A stretch of DNA of 8,450 nt from an uncultured Eubacteriales bacterium (lineage in GTDB: Bacteria; Bacillota; Clostridia; Oscillospirales; Oscillospiraceae): assembly GCA_905202605.1 (NCBI GenBank), contig CAJKSU010000122.1, positions 1 to 8,450 of the forward strand. Direction: 5' to 3'. Below are positions 1 through 5,601 of the stretch, piece after piece (within the stretch, counting starts at the first letter, position 1; every line of letters starts with the position of its first letter). Made by a program: the position numbers and the translations under genes. A model generated the notes under the pieces. That model was not told the origin of the DNA. It made no database searches and saw nothing but the letters and a program-made list of their open reading frames with translations.

Positions 1-90
1 TCTGCATTCTGGATCAGATATTCCATGGAATGCCATGTAGAAAGAAAAATATGGCATAATTCCGAAAAGTTAATATTCACAAAGTTTGAA

Positions 91-136
91 GCCCCGGTTT
101 GTTGATCTTGATCGGTCAGCGAGCCGGGGCTTTTTT
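91..136 (+). terminator. Rho-independent terminator
   Basis: GCCCCGGTT (91-99) pairs with GAGCCGGGGC (122-130, with one G-T wobble), leaving a loop of about 22 nt, and is followed directly by six T residues (131-136). It probably ends transcription of a plus-strand gene lying left of the window. On the minus strand there is no matching T run, so it reads as plus-strand only. Confidence 0.8.
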
Positions 137-189
137 GCGTCCGTGAATGTACAATCTAAGTGCAACATATAAAAAATGACCCATAGCTC

Positions 190-233
190 TGGTATACTGG
201 TGTTTGTCAGAACAAAGCATACCGGAGGGAACT
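190..233 (+). promoter_or_regulatory. Extended -10 promoter and RBS of the IS30 fragment
   Basis: TGGTATACT at 190-198 is a good extended -10 box (TGn-TATACT). No convincing -35 box lies 16-18 bases upstream. A GGAGG at 224-228 sits 5 bases before the ATG at 234. This fits the native promoter and ribosome binding site of an IS30-type transposase whose reading frame is now broken. Confidence 0.4.
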
Positions 234-277
234 ATGAGCCATTACAAACATCTTACACTATCAGAGCGAGAAAAGCT
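234..277 (+). pseudogene. IS30-family transposase, N-terminal remnant
   Basis: The ATG at 234 begins the peptide MSHYKHLTLSEREK, a very characteristic start of IS30-family transposases (SHYKHLTxxERE), which continue with a helix-turn-helix of the type 'IREIAxxLxRxxSTISRE'. Here the similarity stops after about 15 codons, where MITE1 begins at 278; no catalytic DDE region follows anywhere in the window. The bases beyond MITE1 could continue the frame for only five codons (LHRLI) before a stop, so the transposase was probably already a stub before the MITE arrived. It is preceded by a clear GGAGG ribosome binding site. The family assignment rests on this short N-terminal match only. Confidence 0.7.
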
Positions 278-442
278 AAGGCAATACCGCACAAATCGGC
301 AAGAGAGTTTGACGAGAGATTTTTCCGTCAGAAAAAGGTGTAAAACCGCAGGAATACTCTGTGTATTTCAAGGTTTTACAAACGCATTTCTGGCGGAAAA
401 GAACCGTCAAAATCCGAAGATGCATTTGTGCGGTGTTGCCCT
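278..442. mobile_element. MITE-like element, copy 1 (MITE1)
   Basis: A 165-bp non-coding element with near-perfect terminal inverted repeats: GGCAATACCGCACAAAT (280-296) and ATTTGTGCGGTGTTGCC (424-440), with one T/C difference. AAAGCT occurs directly before it (272-277) and directly after it (443-448), a candidate 6-bp target duplication. The interior folds as one long imperfect hairpin: 308-314 with 405-411, 321-334 with 387-400, 340-347 with 372-379, and 353-357 with 363-367 around a TCTGT loop. It encodes no transposase, so mobilisation in trans is presumed. It interrupts the IS30 remnant and supplies the stop codon of the minus-strand Pro/Gly-rich gene. Confidence 0.75.
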
Positions 443-886
443 AAAGCTGCACCGGCTGATCTGATATATAGAGTCGCCGCCGATATATATACCGTTCAAG
501 CAGGGGGTGTCCGTCCGATAATGTACCTGTGCATCGTCACGGATGGTCCCGTCCCATACGGCATAGGGCGTTTCACTGGGATATTTCCCATCAATAATGT
601 CGATGGATTCCACCTGATCAAAGGGCGGGGTTTTGGGCGGTCCACCGCCGGGAAATCCCGGTCCGGCAAGAACTTCCGGCGGAATATCACCCCCAGGACG
701 GGCGCCGGGATCTGTCCGCGGGTCCCGCTTTGGGGGGCTGGACACATTTCGATTGCTGCCAAAGGGCGATTGTGGCGGCATCCCCGGCTTCACCTTCGGT
801 GCAGGCGGCTTGGGCACGTCCGGAATCGTTCCAGCTGTCCCGCACTGCGGCATACCACCCCATGGCATGCTTCTGTCTAAATTCAT
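407..886 (-). CDS. Pro/Gly-rich hypothetical protein with MITE-derived C-terminus
   Basis: I do not recognise this 159-residue protein. The start is well supported: the ATG at 886-884 follows AAGGAG with about 9 bases spacing. Residues 1 to about 85 are rich in Pro, Gly and Lys (PDVPKPPAPKVKPGMPP and similar), suggesting a disordered region; there is no signal peptide. Residues 90-145 look folded, with segments such as VESIDIIDGKYP, YAVWDGTIRD and LNGIYIGGDSIYQIS. Residues 149-159 (RATPHKCIFGF) and the stop are encoded by MITE1, so the original C-terminus has been replaced; without the MITE the frame would run about nine further codons into the old IS30 stub before a stop. It lies downstream of the flavodoxin-domain gene, separated from it by MITE2 and a hairpin, and may once have been the third gene of that operon. 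Function unknown. Confidence 0.65.
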   Translation of the reverse strand: MNLDRSMPWGGMPQCGTAGTIPDVPKPPAPKVKPGMPPQSPFGSNRNVSSPPKRDPRTDPGARPGGDIPPEVLAGPGFPGGGPPKTPPFDQVESIDIIDGKYPSETPYAVWDGTIRDDAQVHYRTDTPCLNGIYIGGDSIYQISRCSFRATPHKCIFGF

Positions 887-915
887 TTGTCGTATCTCCT
901 TGTCATTAGAAACCT

Positions 916-953
916 GTTACCGGCTACCGGCGATGGGACACATCGCCGGTAAC
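916..953. other. Hairpin in the leader of the Pro/Gly-rich gene
   Basis: TACCGGCGATG (925-935) and CATCGCCGGTA (941-951) form a perfect 11-bp stem with a 5-nt loop. The outer GTTACCGG (916-923) can compete for CCGGTAAC (946-953), so two alternative pairings exist. On the minus strand it lies about 40 bases upstream of the AAGGAG of the Pro/Gly-rich gene. No T run follows in either direction, so a simple terminator is unlikely; an RNA-stability or attenuator-like element is possible. Confidence 0.5.
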
Positions 954-960
954 AAACCTT

Positions 961-1121
961 GGGCAATACCGCACAAATTGACGGCGAGGATTCAGCCTGA
1001 GATTTTGCGTCGGAAAAAGGCAGTTTTTCGCAGGCATACTTTGTGTATGTCAAGAAAAAACAACGAATTTCCGGCGGAAAAATCGGCTGTAGCCCGCAGA
1101 CACATTTGTGCGGTGTTGCCC
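961..1121. mobile_element. MITE-like element, copy 2 (MITE2)
   Basis: A second, diverged copy of the element at 278-442, in the same orientation. Terminal inverted repeats are GGGCAATACCGCACAAAT (961-978) and ATTTGTGCGGTGTTGCCC (1104-1121). The interior again folds as a long hairpin: 993-997 with 1085-1089, 1011-1016 with 1068-1073, 1023-1029 with 1054-1061, and 1035-1039 with 1045-1049 around a TTTGT loop. I see no clear target duplication. It sits 4 bases beyond the stop of the flavodoxin-domain gene and separates it from the Pro/Gly-rich gene, so in minus-strand transcripts the element would form an intergenic hairpin. Confidence 0.75.
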
Positions 1122-1125
1122 TTGT

Positions 1126-1941
1126 TTAGCTGATGGATTTATAGCAGGACCGGGAGGGGTTGGGCACCCCGTCGCCGGTGAGATAATAGTCCTCCAGAAT
1201 GTCCTGGAGCAGCAGCTTTGCCTTCAGAATATCCCGGCTGTCAGGTCTTGCCATGAGATGATGGTGATAGTTCCAGCTGCCCGCAAGCCCTCTGCCGTCG
1301 GACAGAGTATAAACCTTGGGGTCCGGTCTGGGCTCGCCGTGCTCATTGATCTTTGCGGCATCCTTCAGCAGCTCCAATAGCTGCGGGTCCCGGAATTCCG
1401 GGGCATCCGGCTGTGCCATAAACCGGTCAAACACCTCGGTGGCTTTCAGGGCGCTGACGCCCAGATATTCGCCCACCTTGCCCATTTTGAACATATTGAT
1501 TTCTCGACCCGGGCAGGTAAACTCACCGACGCAGTGGACACCGTGCTCATTGAGCCACAGCCGCACCTGTCCCATGGCAGCCTCCGTCTCATCCGGTCCG
1601 AAGAAGGAGCCGCCGTAGGTCAAGAATGCCAGTCCCTTTCGGTCCTCACCACGGTTGGCGTGCTCCCATCCGGCGCCCTCCCGATAGAAGATTCCCGCAT
1701 CCGGTCCATGGAGCGCCAGCAGCTTGCTGAGCTGGGGCATGGGCTGTCCGCCAATGAGCCCGGAGCCGATGCAGATAAAATCATAGTCCTCAAAATATAC
1801 CTGCTTTTCCGACAGCTTTTTCCCTTCCGCCTTATAAAGGTCCACCTGGAACCCGTAGAGGGTAAACACCTCTTCAAAGGCATGGGCAATTTTTTCGGTG
1901 TTGCCGGACATGGAGGCGTATAGAATCAGTGCTTTTTTCAT
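1126..1941 (-). CDS. Flavodoxin-domain protein with a C-terminal extension
   Basis: A predicted FMN-binding electron-transfer protein of 271 residues, probably cytoplasmic. The start at 1941-1939 is chosen because AAGGAGAG precedes it and the first residues (MKKALILYASMSGNTEKIA) are a classic flavodoxin N-terminus; upstream in-frame codons overlap the lipoprotein gene. The phosphate-binding loop SMSGNT is at residues 10-15, the second loop region (DFICIGSGLIGG) at about 54-65, and the third (FLTYGGSFFGP) at about 106-116. A flavodoxin domain ends near residue 165. The remaining 100 or so residues are an unrecognised extension containing NYHHH (224-228) and an acidic helix-like stretch (ILKAKLLLQDILEDYY). 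It follows the solute-binding lipoprotein gene by 13 bases, and that gene's TAA is part of its Shine-Dalgarno, so the two are probably translationally coupled. Its redox partner is unknown; the FAD and OYE-type genes nearby are candidates by location only. Confidence 0.85.
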   Translation of the reverse strand: MKKALILYASMSGNTEKIAHAFEEVFTLYGFQVDLYKAEGKKLSEKQVYFEDYDFICIGSGLIGGQPMPQLSKLLALHGPDAGIFYREGAGWEHANRGEDRKGLAFLTYGGSFFGPDETEAAMGQVRLWLNEHGVHCVGEFTCPGREINMFKMGKVGEYLGVSALKATEVFDRFMAQPDAPEFRDPQLLELLKDAAKINEHGEPRPDPKVYTLSDGRGLAGSWNYHHHLMARPDSRDILKAKLLLQDILEDYYLTGDGVPNPSRSCYKSIS

Positions 1942-1954
1942 GGTGCTTCTCTCC

Positions 1955-3703
1955 TTAGATTCCGCTTCTACTGGTATAGCGGGTATATGCGTCCTGAACG
2001 ATGCCAACCACCTCGTCCACGCCCATGGAGGCAATGGTCTCACAGTAGGCGTCATACTCGCTCAGAGGTACGTCGCCGGTGATGAATTTCAGCGTATACT
2101 CCGACACATAGGTGTTGATGTCGGAATCCAGAGTGGCAAAGGTTTCGCTTTCCTCCGTGGTCATGGTGAGATAGTCGAGATTCACGATGGAGTACACGTC
2201 CTGGGCTGCCTCGTTGATCTTCTGATCGGCGGTCCAGACCTTCACAACGCTCTCTACGGTATCGCTGAGGGTGCCCTTTTCCGCGTCAGGGTCAAAGAGC
2301 GTGCAGTAGTTGACACAATAGAGCATCTTCATGCCGTCGGTGGAATAGCCGTCGGGATTGTGGAGAATCAGGTCGGTATACTGGGGCACGCCGTTTTCGT
2401 CCACCTCATAGCTCTCTCCCTCAATGCCATAGGTGCACAGCCGGGCGCCCACATCGCTGTACCAGAAGTTGCACCACTTTGCCGCCAGCTGGGCATTGGG
2501 ACCAGCCGTCACGGAGAAAATTGATTGCAGCTCGCTGGAAACCGTATGGGCGGGAATGGCTTCATCGGCATTGCGGTGGATATTTACGATGCCCTGGAGA
2601 TCATAGTCCGTGTCCGTGGTTCGTCCGGTTTCAATATAGTTATCAATGTAATCCGCCTGGGCAGGGAAAATGCCGCTGTTGCCGGTGGTGACCACGCTGG
2701 TAAAGGTGGAGAAGGGACCGTTCATCTCAAAGGATACAAAATCGCCGGAGATAATCCCCTCCTGATACCACTGGTGCATGGTTTCCAGATAGTCCTTGAA
2801 TTCCGGGCTGGCGGGACCAAAGGTCACGCTGCCATCGGGATTTGCGCAGAATGTGTCGTTATAGCCACCCATGGGAGAGATAAATGCAGCCGTCCAGGCA
2901 GAGGTCAGGCTGTTATAGGTGCCGGAGGAGCCCAGCGCCAGAGGCATCTGCGGCTGGAACTGGTCCCGGAATGCCGCCAGGACATCGTGCCACTGGTCAA
3001 CCGTCACCGGCGCATCCATCTCTGCCTTCTCCAGCCAGTCCTTTCGGATCACCCAGCCCTCATATACTCTGCCCTCATACTCGGCAATCTTATAGAACGC
3101 GCCCAGCTCGCCGTCGTCGGTGGTGATTTTCTGGGCAATGCCGGGGTTCTGCTCCAGGAAGTCCCGATAGATGGAAGCATCGTCCAAATAATCCCGCAGG
3201 TCCACAATAATGCCCTCGGAAATTGCCTTTGCGGCGCTGCCATAGTTGCCCAGGAAGTTATAAATGACATCGCAGTAATCCCCGGCGGCAATCATCAGGT
3301 TAAAGCTTTCGCCCTCGGTCATATCGGAAACCTCGGTAAAGTCCACGTGAATACCCGTCAGCTCCTCTGCGGTCTGAATGCTTTTACACTCGCTGTAGCT
3401 GCTCAAGGGGGCGTCTCCCGCAAAGTTGGTACGGGTCCACACAGTCAGCGTCTGCGGGCTCTCCACAATGGGCAGCTCCACGGAACGGTCCAACTCCTCT
3501 AGCTTCGGCGCTGTTTCCTGAACGGAAATTTCTTCTGCGCTTTCCATCGGCGCAGGCGTTTCCTCCGTCGCAGTGGTGGGGGCTTCCACCGCCGCCGAAG
3601 AAACGCTGGATTCCGCTGCCGGTGCCGCTGCTTCTGATGCGGCAGGGGTGCCGCAGGCGGTCAGCAGGCATAGGGTCAATACTGCTGCACATAGTCGTTT
3701 CAT
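1955..3703 (-). CDS. Extracellular solute-binding lipoprotein (ABC transporter type)
   Basis: A predicted 582-residue substrate-binding lipoprotein anchored to the outer face of the membrane. The start at 3703-3701 has AAGGAG about 8 bases upstream and begins a typical lipoprotein signal, MKRLCAAVLTLCLLTACG, with lipobox LTAC and the acylated cysteine at residue 17. Residues 18-80 form a low-complexity Ala/Ser/Thr/Glu/Pro linker. The binding domain starts near residue 85 (TLTVWTRTNF). Features typical of the large family-1 oligosaccharide-type binding proteins of Clostridia (LipO-like) include LMIAAGDYCDVIYNF, WVIRKDWLEKAEMDAP, ELKxL-like segments and the late AKWCNFWYSDVG region. Length fits that family. 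No permease or ATPase gene is in the window, so it is an orphan here and may serve a transporter elsewhere or act as a sensor. It is transcribed divergently from the AraC-family regulator, which probably controls it. The substrate cannot be inferred; the family often binds sugars. Confidence 0.88.
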   Translation of the reverse strand: MKRLCAAVLTLCLLTACGTPAASEAAAPAAESSVSSAAVEAPTTATEETPAPMESAEEISVQETAPKLEELDRSVELPIVESPQTLTVWTRTNFAGDAPLSSYSECKSIQTAEELTGIHVDFTEVSDMTEGESFNLMIAAGDYCDVIYNFLGNYGSAAKAISEGIIVDLRDYLDDASIYRDFLEQNPGIAQKITTDDGELGAFYKIAEYEGRVYEGWVIRKDWLEKAEMDAPVTVDQWHDVLAAFRDQFQPQMPLALGSSGTYNSLTSAWTAAFISPMGGYNDTFCANPDGSVTFGPASPEFKDYLETMHQWYQEGIISGDFVSFEMNGPFSTFTSVVTTGNSGIFPAQADYIDNYIETGRTTDTDYDLQGIVNIHRNADEAIPAHTVSSELQSIFSVTAGPNAQLAAKWCNFWYSDVGARLCTYGIEGESYEVDENGVPQYTDLILHNPDGYSTDGMKMLYCVNYCTLFDPDAEKGTLSDTVESVVKVWTADQKINEAAQDVYSIVNLDYLTMTTEESETFATLDSDINTYVSEYTLKFITGDVPLSEYDAYCETIASMGVDEVVGIVQDAYTRYTSRSGI

Positions 3704-3734
3704 AGTAATACTCCTTCTCATTTTATTGTTACAG

Positions 3735-3762
3735 GTCATATTTCTGCCCGTAAGTCTTTCAA
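3735..3762 (-). promoter_or_regulatory. Probable promoter of the lipoprotein-flavodoxin operon
   Basis: On the minus strand, TTGAAA (3762-3757, 5/6 match to TTGACA) and TATGAC (3740-3735, 4/6 match to TATAAT) are separated by 16 bases, placing transcription start near 3728, about 25 bases upstream of the lipoprotein ATG. The palindrome at 3778-3795 is centred roughly 60 bases upstream of that start, a position usual for an activator. Confidence 0.5.
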
Positions 3763-3771
3763 TACTTCGAT

Positions 3772-3795
3772 TTCGCATCTTGCGAATTCGCAAGA
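3772..3795. promoter_or_regulatory. Palindromic operator candidate in the divergent promoter region
   Basis: TCTTGCGAATTCGCAAGA (3778-3795) is a perfect 18-bp palindrome. A further TTCGCA at 3772-3777 gives three half-sites: TTCGCA at 3772 and 3787 as direct repeats with a 15-base period, and TGCGAA at 3781 in the opposite direction. It overlaps the -35 box of the regulator promoter and lies upstream of the lipoprotein promoter, so one bound protein could repress the regulator and activate the operon. Binding by the adjacent AraC-family protein is inferred. Confidence 0.65.
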
Positions 3796-3808
3796 GCATG
3801 GGTATAAT
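3780..3808 (+). promoter_or_regulatory. Promoter of the AraC-family regulator gene
   Basis: TTGCGA (3780-3785, 4/6 match) and a perfect TATAAT (3803-3808) are 17 bases apart, a good sigma-A promoter. The start would be near 3815, giving a short leader before AAAGGA (3823-3828) and the ATG at 3838. The -35 box lies inside the 18-bp palindrome, which suggests autoregulation. Confidence 0.72.
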
Positions 3809-3837
3809 GGGGATAATCAACCAAAGGAAGTGATCCC

Positions 3838-5043
3838 ATGCCCCCTGAACATCCCCTGCCGGATGCCGGCGTTCCTCGCTATTTGGATATTTTATTTGAG
3901 CGCTCTGACAAGCTGCCGGAGAGCTATTTCGTCAGCATGGAAATTGACGGCATGTATCTGGGCGAGGGAGGCTTTGTGGTGATGCTGCTGGAGCCCTCAA
4001 TGGGTGCATCCGCACCGGAATATCTGGACCTTTGCCAGCGGCTGGTCCGGCAGCTGCACACCCAGCTTCGGCGGTTTGCCATCCACTATACCGATGTGCT
4101 GCACGGACGGGTGGCATGTCTCTTGGCATTCCCCCGGCTGGAAAAGCGGACTGCAGAGGCTGCCGATACGCTGACCCGGCTTCACGCCATTGCCGATCAG
4201 CTCTGTGCCGAATTTTCTCAGCAGGAGCAGACCAATTTGCTTTGGGTCATCAGCAACATGGAATTCGGCACCGGCGGCATTCGCACCGCCTACAGCGAGG
4301 TCTGCGATTTCCTCCAGTATCAGGAGTTCATGGGAACCACCCGGGGGGTTCAGGTTTTATTTGATACCGAGGGCGCCACACAGTCCCAAATGGACGAAAA
4401 CCTCTTTTTAAGTGACAGCGCGGAAAAGGTTTCCCGGCTGCTCTGCACCGGCAATCGGGAAGACGCACAGGCGCAGCTTTCCATGGCAGTGGACTATTGC
4501 ATCCATGCGGTTCCCTGCTTCTTTCCCATGATGCGCATGCGGCTGCTGACGCTGTTTGACCATCTGATTCTCACCATTCCTCGGGAGAATCATGTGCTCC
4601 GGAGCTTCCTCCAGCAGCAGAATATTTTAACCGAGCTGCTCATGGCGCCGACCCAGCAGGAATTACAGGCGCAGATTGCCGCCTTTTGGACAAATCTGAT
4701 TCGTCACATGGAAGCCCTGGAGGCACAGCCGGGCATTCGATGGGTTTCCCTGGTGGATGAATACATCACGGAAATGAGCGTGGACCCCAACCTCAGCGTT
4801 TCCCAGATTGCCCTGCATTTTGCTCTGCCGCAGCCCACGCTGTCCGGACGGTATAAGCAGTACGCCGGAAAAAACATCACCGATCAGATTCATGCCGTTC
4901 GCATTCGCCATGCCCGGCAGCTGCTGCAATCCTCGTCAAATTCCCTTTCCGACATTGCTCAGCAGGTGGGCTATGGCAGCCTTGCCACCATGAATCGCGC
5001 CTTCCGGAAATATGAGGGGCTCTCCCCCAGTCAGCTGCGGTAG
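3838..5043 (+). CDS. AraC-family transcriptional regulator
   Basis: A 401-residue cytoplasmic DNA-binding regulator. The ATG at 3838 has AAAGGA about 9 bases upstream and a good promoter before it. The C-terminal 100 residues (302-401) are an AraC/XylS domain with two helix-turn-helix motifs: LSVSQIALHFALPQPTLSGRYKQYAG (split here as LSVSQIALHF and QPTLSGRYKQ), then SLSDIAQQVGYGSLATMNRA and RAFRKYEGLSPSQLR. The N-terminal 300 residues have no membrane segment or receiver-domain signature. Around residues 135-165, VISNMEFGTGGIRTAYSEV followed by CDFLQYQEFMG resembles the degenerate GGDEF-like region found in YesN/CdaR-type regulators; that part is a tentative match. It is divergent from the lipoprotein gene and separated by a shared control region, so it most likely controls that operon and itself. 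The ligand is unknown. Confidence 0.88.
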   Translation: MPPEHPLPDAGVPRYLDILFERSDKLPESYFVSMEIDGMYLGEGGFVVMLLEPSMGASAPEYLDLCQRLVRQLHTQLRRFAIHYTDVLHGRVACLLAFPRLEKRTAEAADTLTRLHAIADQLCAEFSQQEQTNLLWVISNMEFGTGGIRTAYSEVCDFLQYQEFMGTTRGVQVLFDTEGATQSQMDENLFLSDSAEKVSRLLCTGNREDAQAQLSMAVDYCIHAVPCFFPMMRMRLLTLFDHLILTIPRENHVLRSFLQQQNILTELLMAPTQQELQAQIAAFWTNLIRHMEALEAQPGIRWVSLVDEYITEMSVDPNLSVSQIALHFALPQPTLSGRYKQYAGKNITDQIHAVRIRHARQLLQSSSNSLSDIAQQVGYGSLATMNRAFRKYEGLSPSQLR

Positions 5044-5068
5044 CTTTATTGTAAGATTCCGCGCAGTC

Positions 5069-5121
5069 CGGCGCAATTTCCAAGCTATCACCGCAGTCGC
5101 CCGATTATTTGCGCCGTTTTT
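5069..5121 (+). terminator. Probable terminator of the regulator gene
   Basis: CGGCGCAA (5069-5076) and TTGCGCCG (5109-5116) form a perfect 8-bp stem followed by five T residues (5117-5121). It starts 26 bases after the regulator stop. The 32-nt loop is long for an intrinsic terminator, which lowers confidence. Confidence 0.5.
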
Positions 5122-5141
5122 GATTTTTCTTCTGAAATGAT

Positions 5142-5170
5142 TTGACATTCTCATTGTTTCTCTGCATGCT
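5142..5170 (+). promoter_or_regulatory. Possible relict promoter upstream of the OYE remnant
   Basis: A perfect TTGACA at 5142-5147 is followed after 17 bases by TGCATGCT, a weak -10 (CATGCT, 3/6) with the TG of an extended box nearby. It could be a surviving promoter of the gene now reduced to the 5223-5429 remnant, or chance. Confidence 0.25.
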
Positions 5171-5189
5171 TTTCGCCGGCAATCGTTAA

Positions 5190-5429
5190 TTTTATGACAG
5201 GATACACGTTTCAATTGAAAATATGACGGCGTATTTTCTCGATATTTTGCAAAAGCAGCAAATTGATTGTCCTGTCTTTCATGAAACGTCGATTTTATAT
5301 GCGCAAAAGGATGGCGCGCTGAGTTACTATGGTTCTGCACGCGAATATTATATAGCGGGAGATTGCACTGGGCCGGAAGATGTGATGAAGGCTACACAGA
5401 CAGCTTTTGCGACCGCAGTTAAAGTTTGA
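5190..5429 (+). pseudogene. C-terminal remnant of an OYE/2-enoate-reductase-type oxidoreductase
   Basis: The open frame runs from just after a TAA at 5187-5189 to the TGA at 5427. From the only ATG (5223) it encodes 68 residues ending in YYIAGDCTGPEDVMKATQTA and then FATAVKV. This matches the C-terminal signature of large NADH:flavin oxidoreductases of the Old Yellow Enzyme / 2,4-dienoyl-CoA reductase / 2-enoate reductase group (…Y.iGDC..P..i..A...A...A..i), the last part of the pyridine-nucleotide-binding domain. Those enzymes have about 650 residues; all of the FMN barrel and the Fe-S cysteine cluster are missing. The ATG has no good Shine-Dalgarno. The stretch appears more AT-rich than the flanking genes. 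It is best read as a decaying gene end left after a deletion, though expression as a small protein cannot be excluded. Confidence 0.6.
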
Positions 5430-5490
5430 GAAACGAACAAGTAATTATGCGAAAGTCAGGGAACGGAGGCATAATGCTATAGCGCAAAAA

Positions 5491-5528
5491 GCGGGCGGGA
5501 GGCTACTCAATCTGTTGGTAGCCTCCCG
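5491..5528 (-). terminator. Hairpin terminator of the SnoaL-like gene cluster
   Basis: CGGGAGGCTAC (5496-5506) and GTAGCCTCCCG (5518-5528) form a perfect 11-bp stem with an 11-nt loop. Read on the minus strand, the stem is followed after five bases by TTTTT (complement of 5486-5490), so it should end the SnoaL-like transcript, whose last stop is at 5602. On the plus strand only a weak T-rich tract follows (TTCATAAGTTTT), so two-way action is possible but less certain. Confidence 0.7.
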
Positions 5529-5601
5529 TTCATAAGTTTTGTTCCTGCTGTTTGTTCCAGTCTGCAGAAATGCATGCTATATCAGGCCATATTCCCTGTG
5601 C

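Noticed and set aside
278..1121. CRISPR array or composite transposon formed by the two repeats
   Set aside because: There are only two copies, each about 160 bp with inverted ends and no spacer periodicity, and neither encodes a transposase.
633..1133. 166-residue Gly/Pro-rich plus-strand frame
   Set aside because: It is antisense to the Pro/Gly-rich gene, runs through MITE2, and has no ribosome binding site; the minus-strand frame has a strong one.
1942..2055. Longer N-terminus for the flavodoxin-domain protein
   Set aside because: The extra 38 residues overlap the lipoprotein gene and lack an RBS, while the internal ATG has AAGGAG and begins the flavodoxin fold.
2525..3502. 325-residue plus-strand frame
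   Set aside because: It is antisense to the lipoprotein gene, whose lipobox, length and RBS are clear. The long frame is a codon-bias shadow.
3704..3820. Longer N-terminus for the lipoprotein
   Set aside because: It would put 39 residues before a textbook signal peptide and run through the promoter and RBS region.
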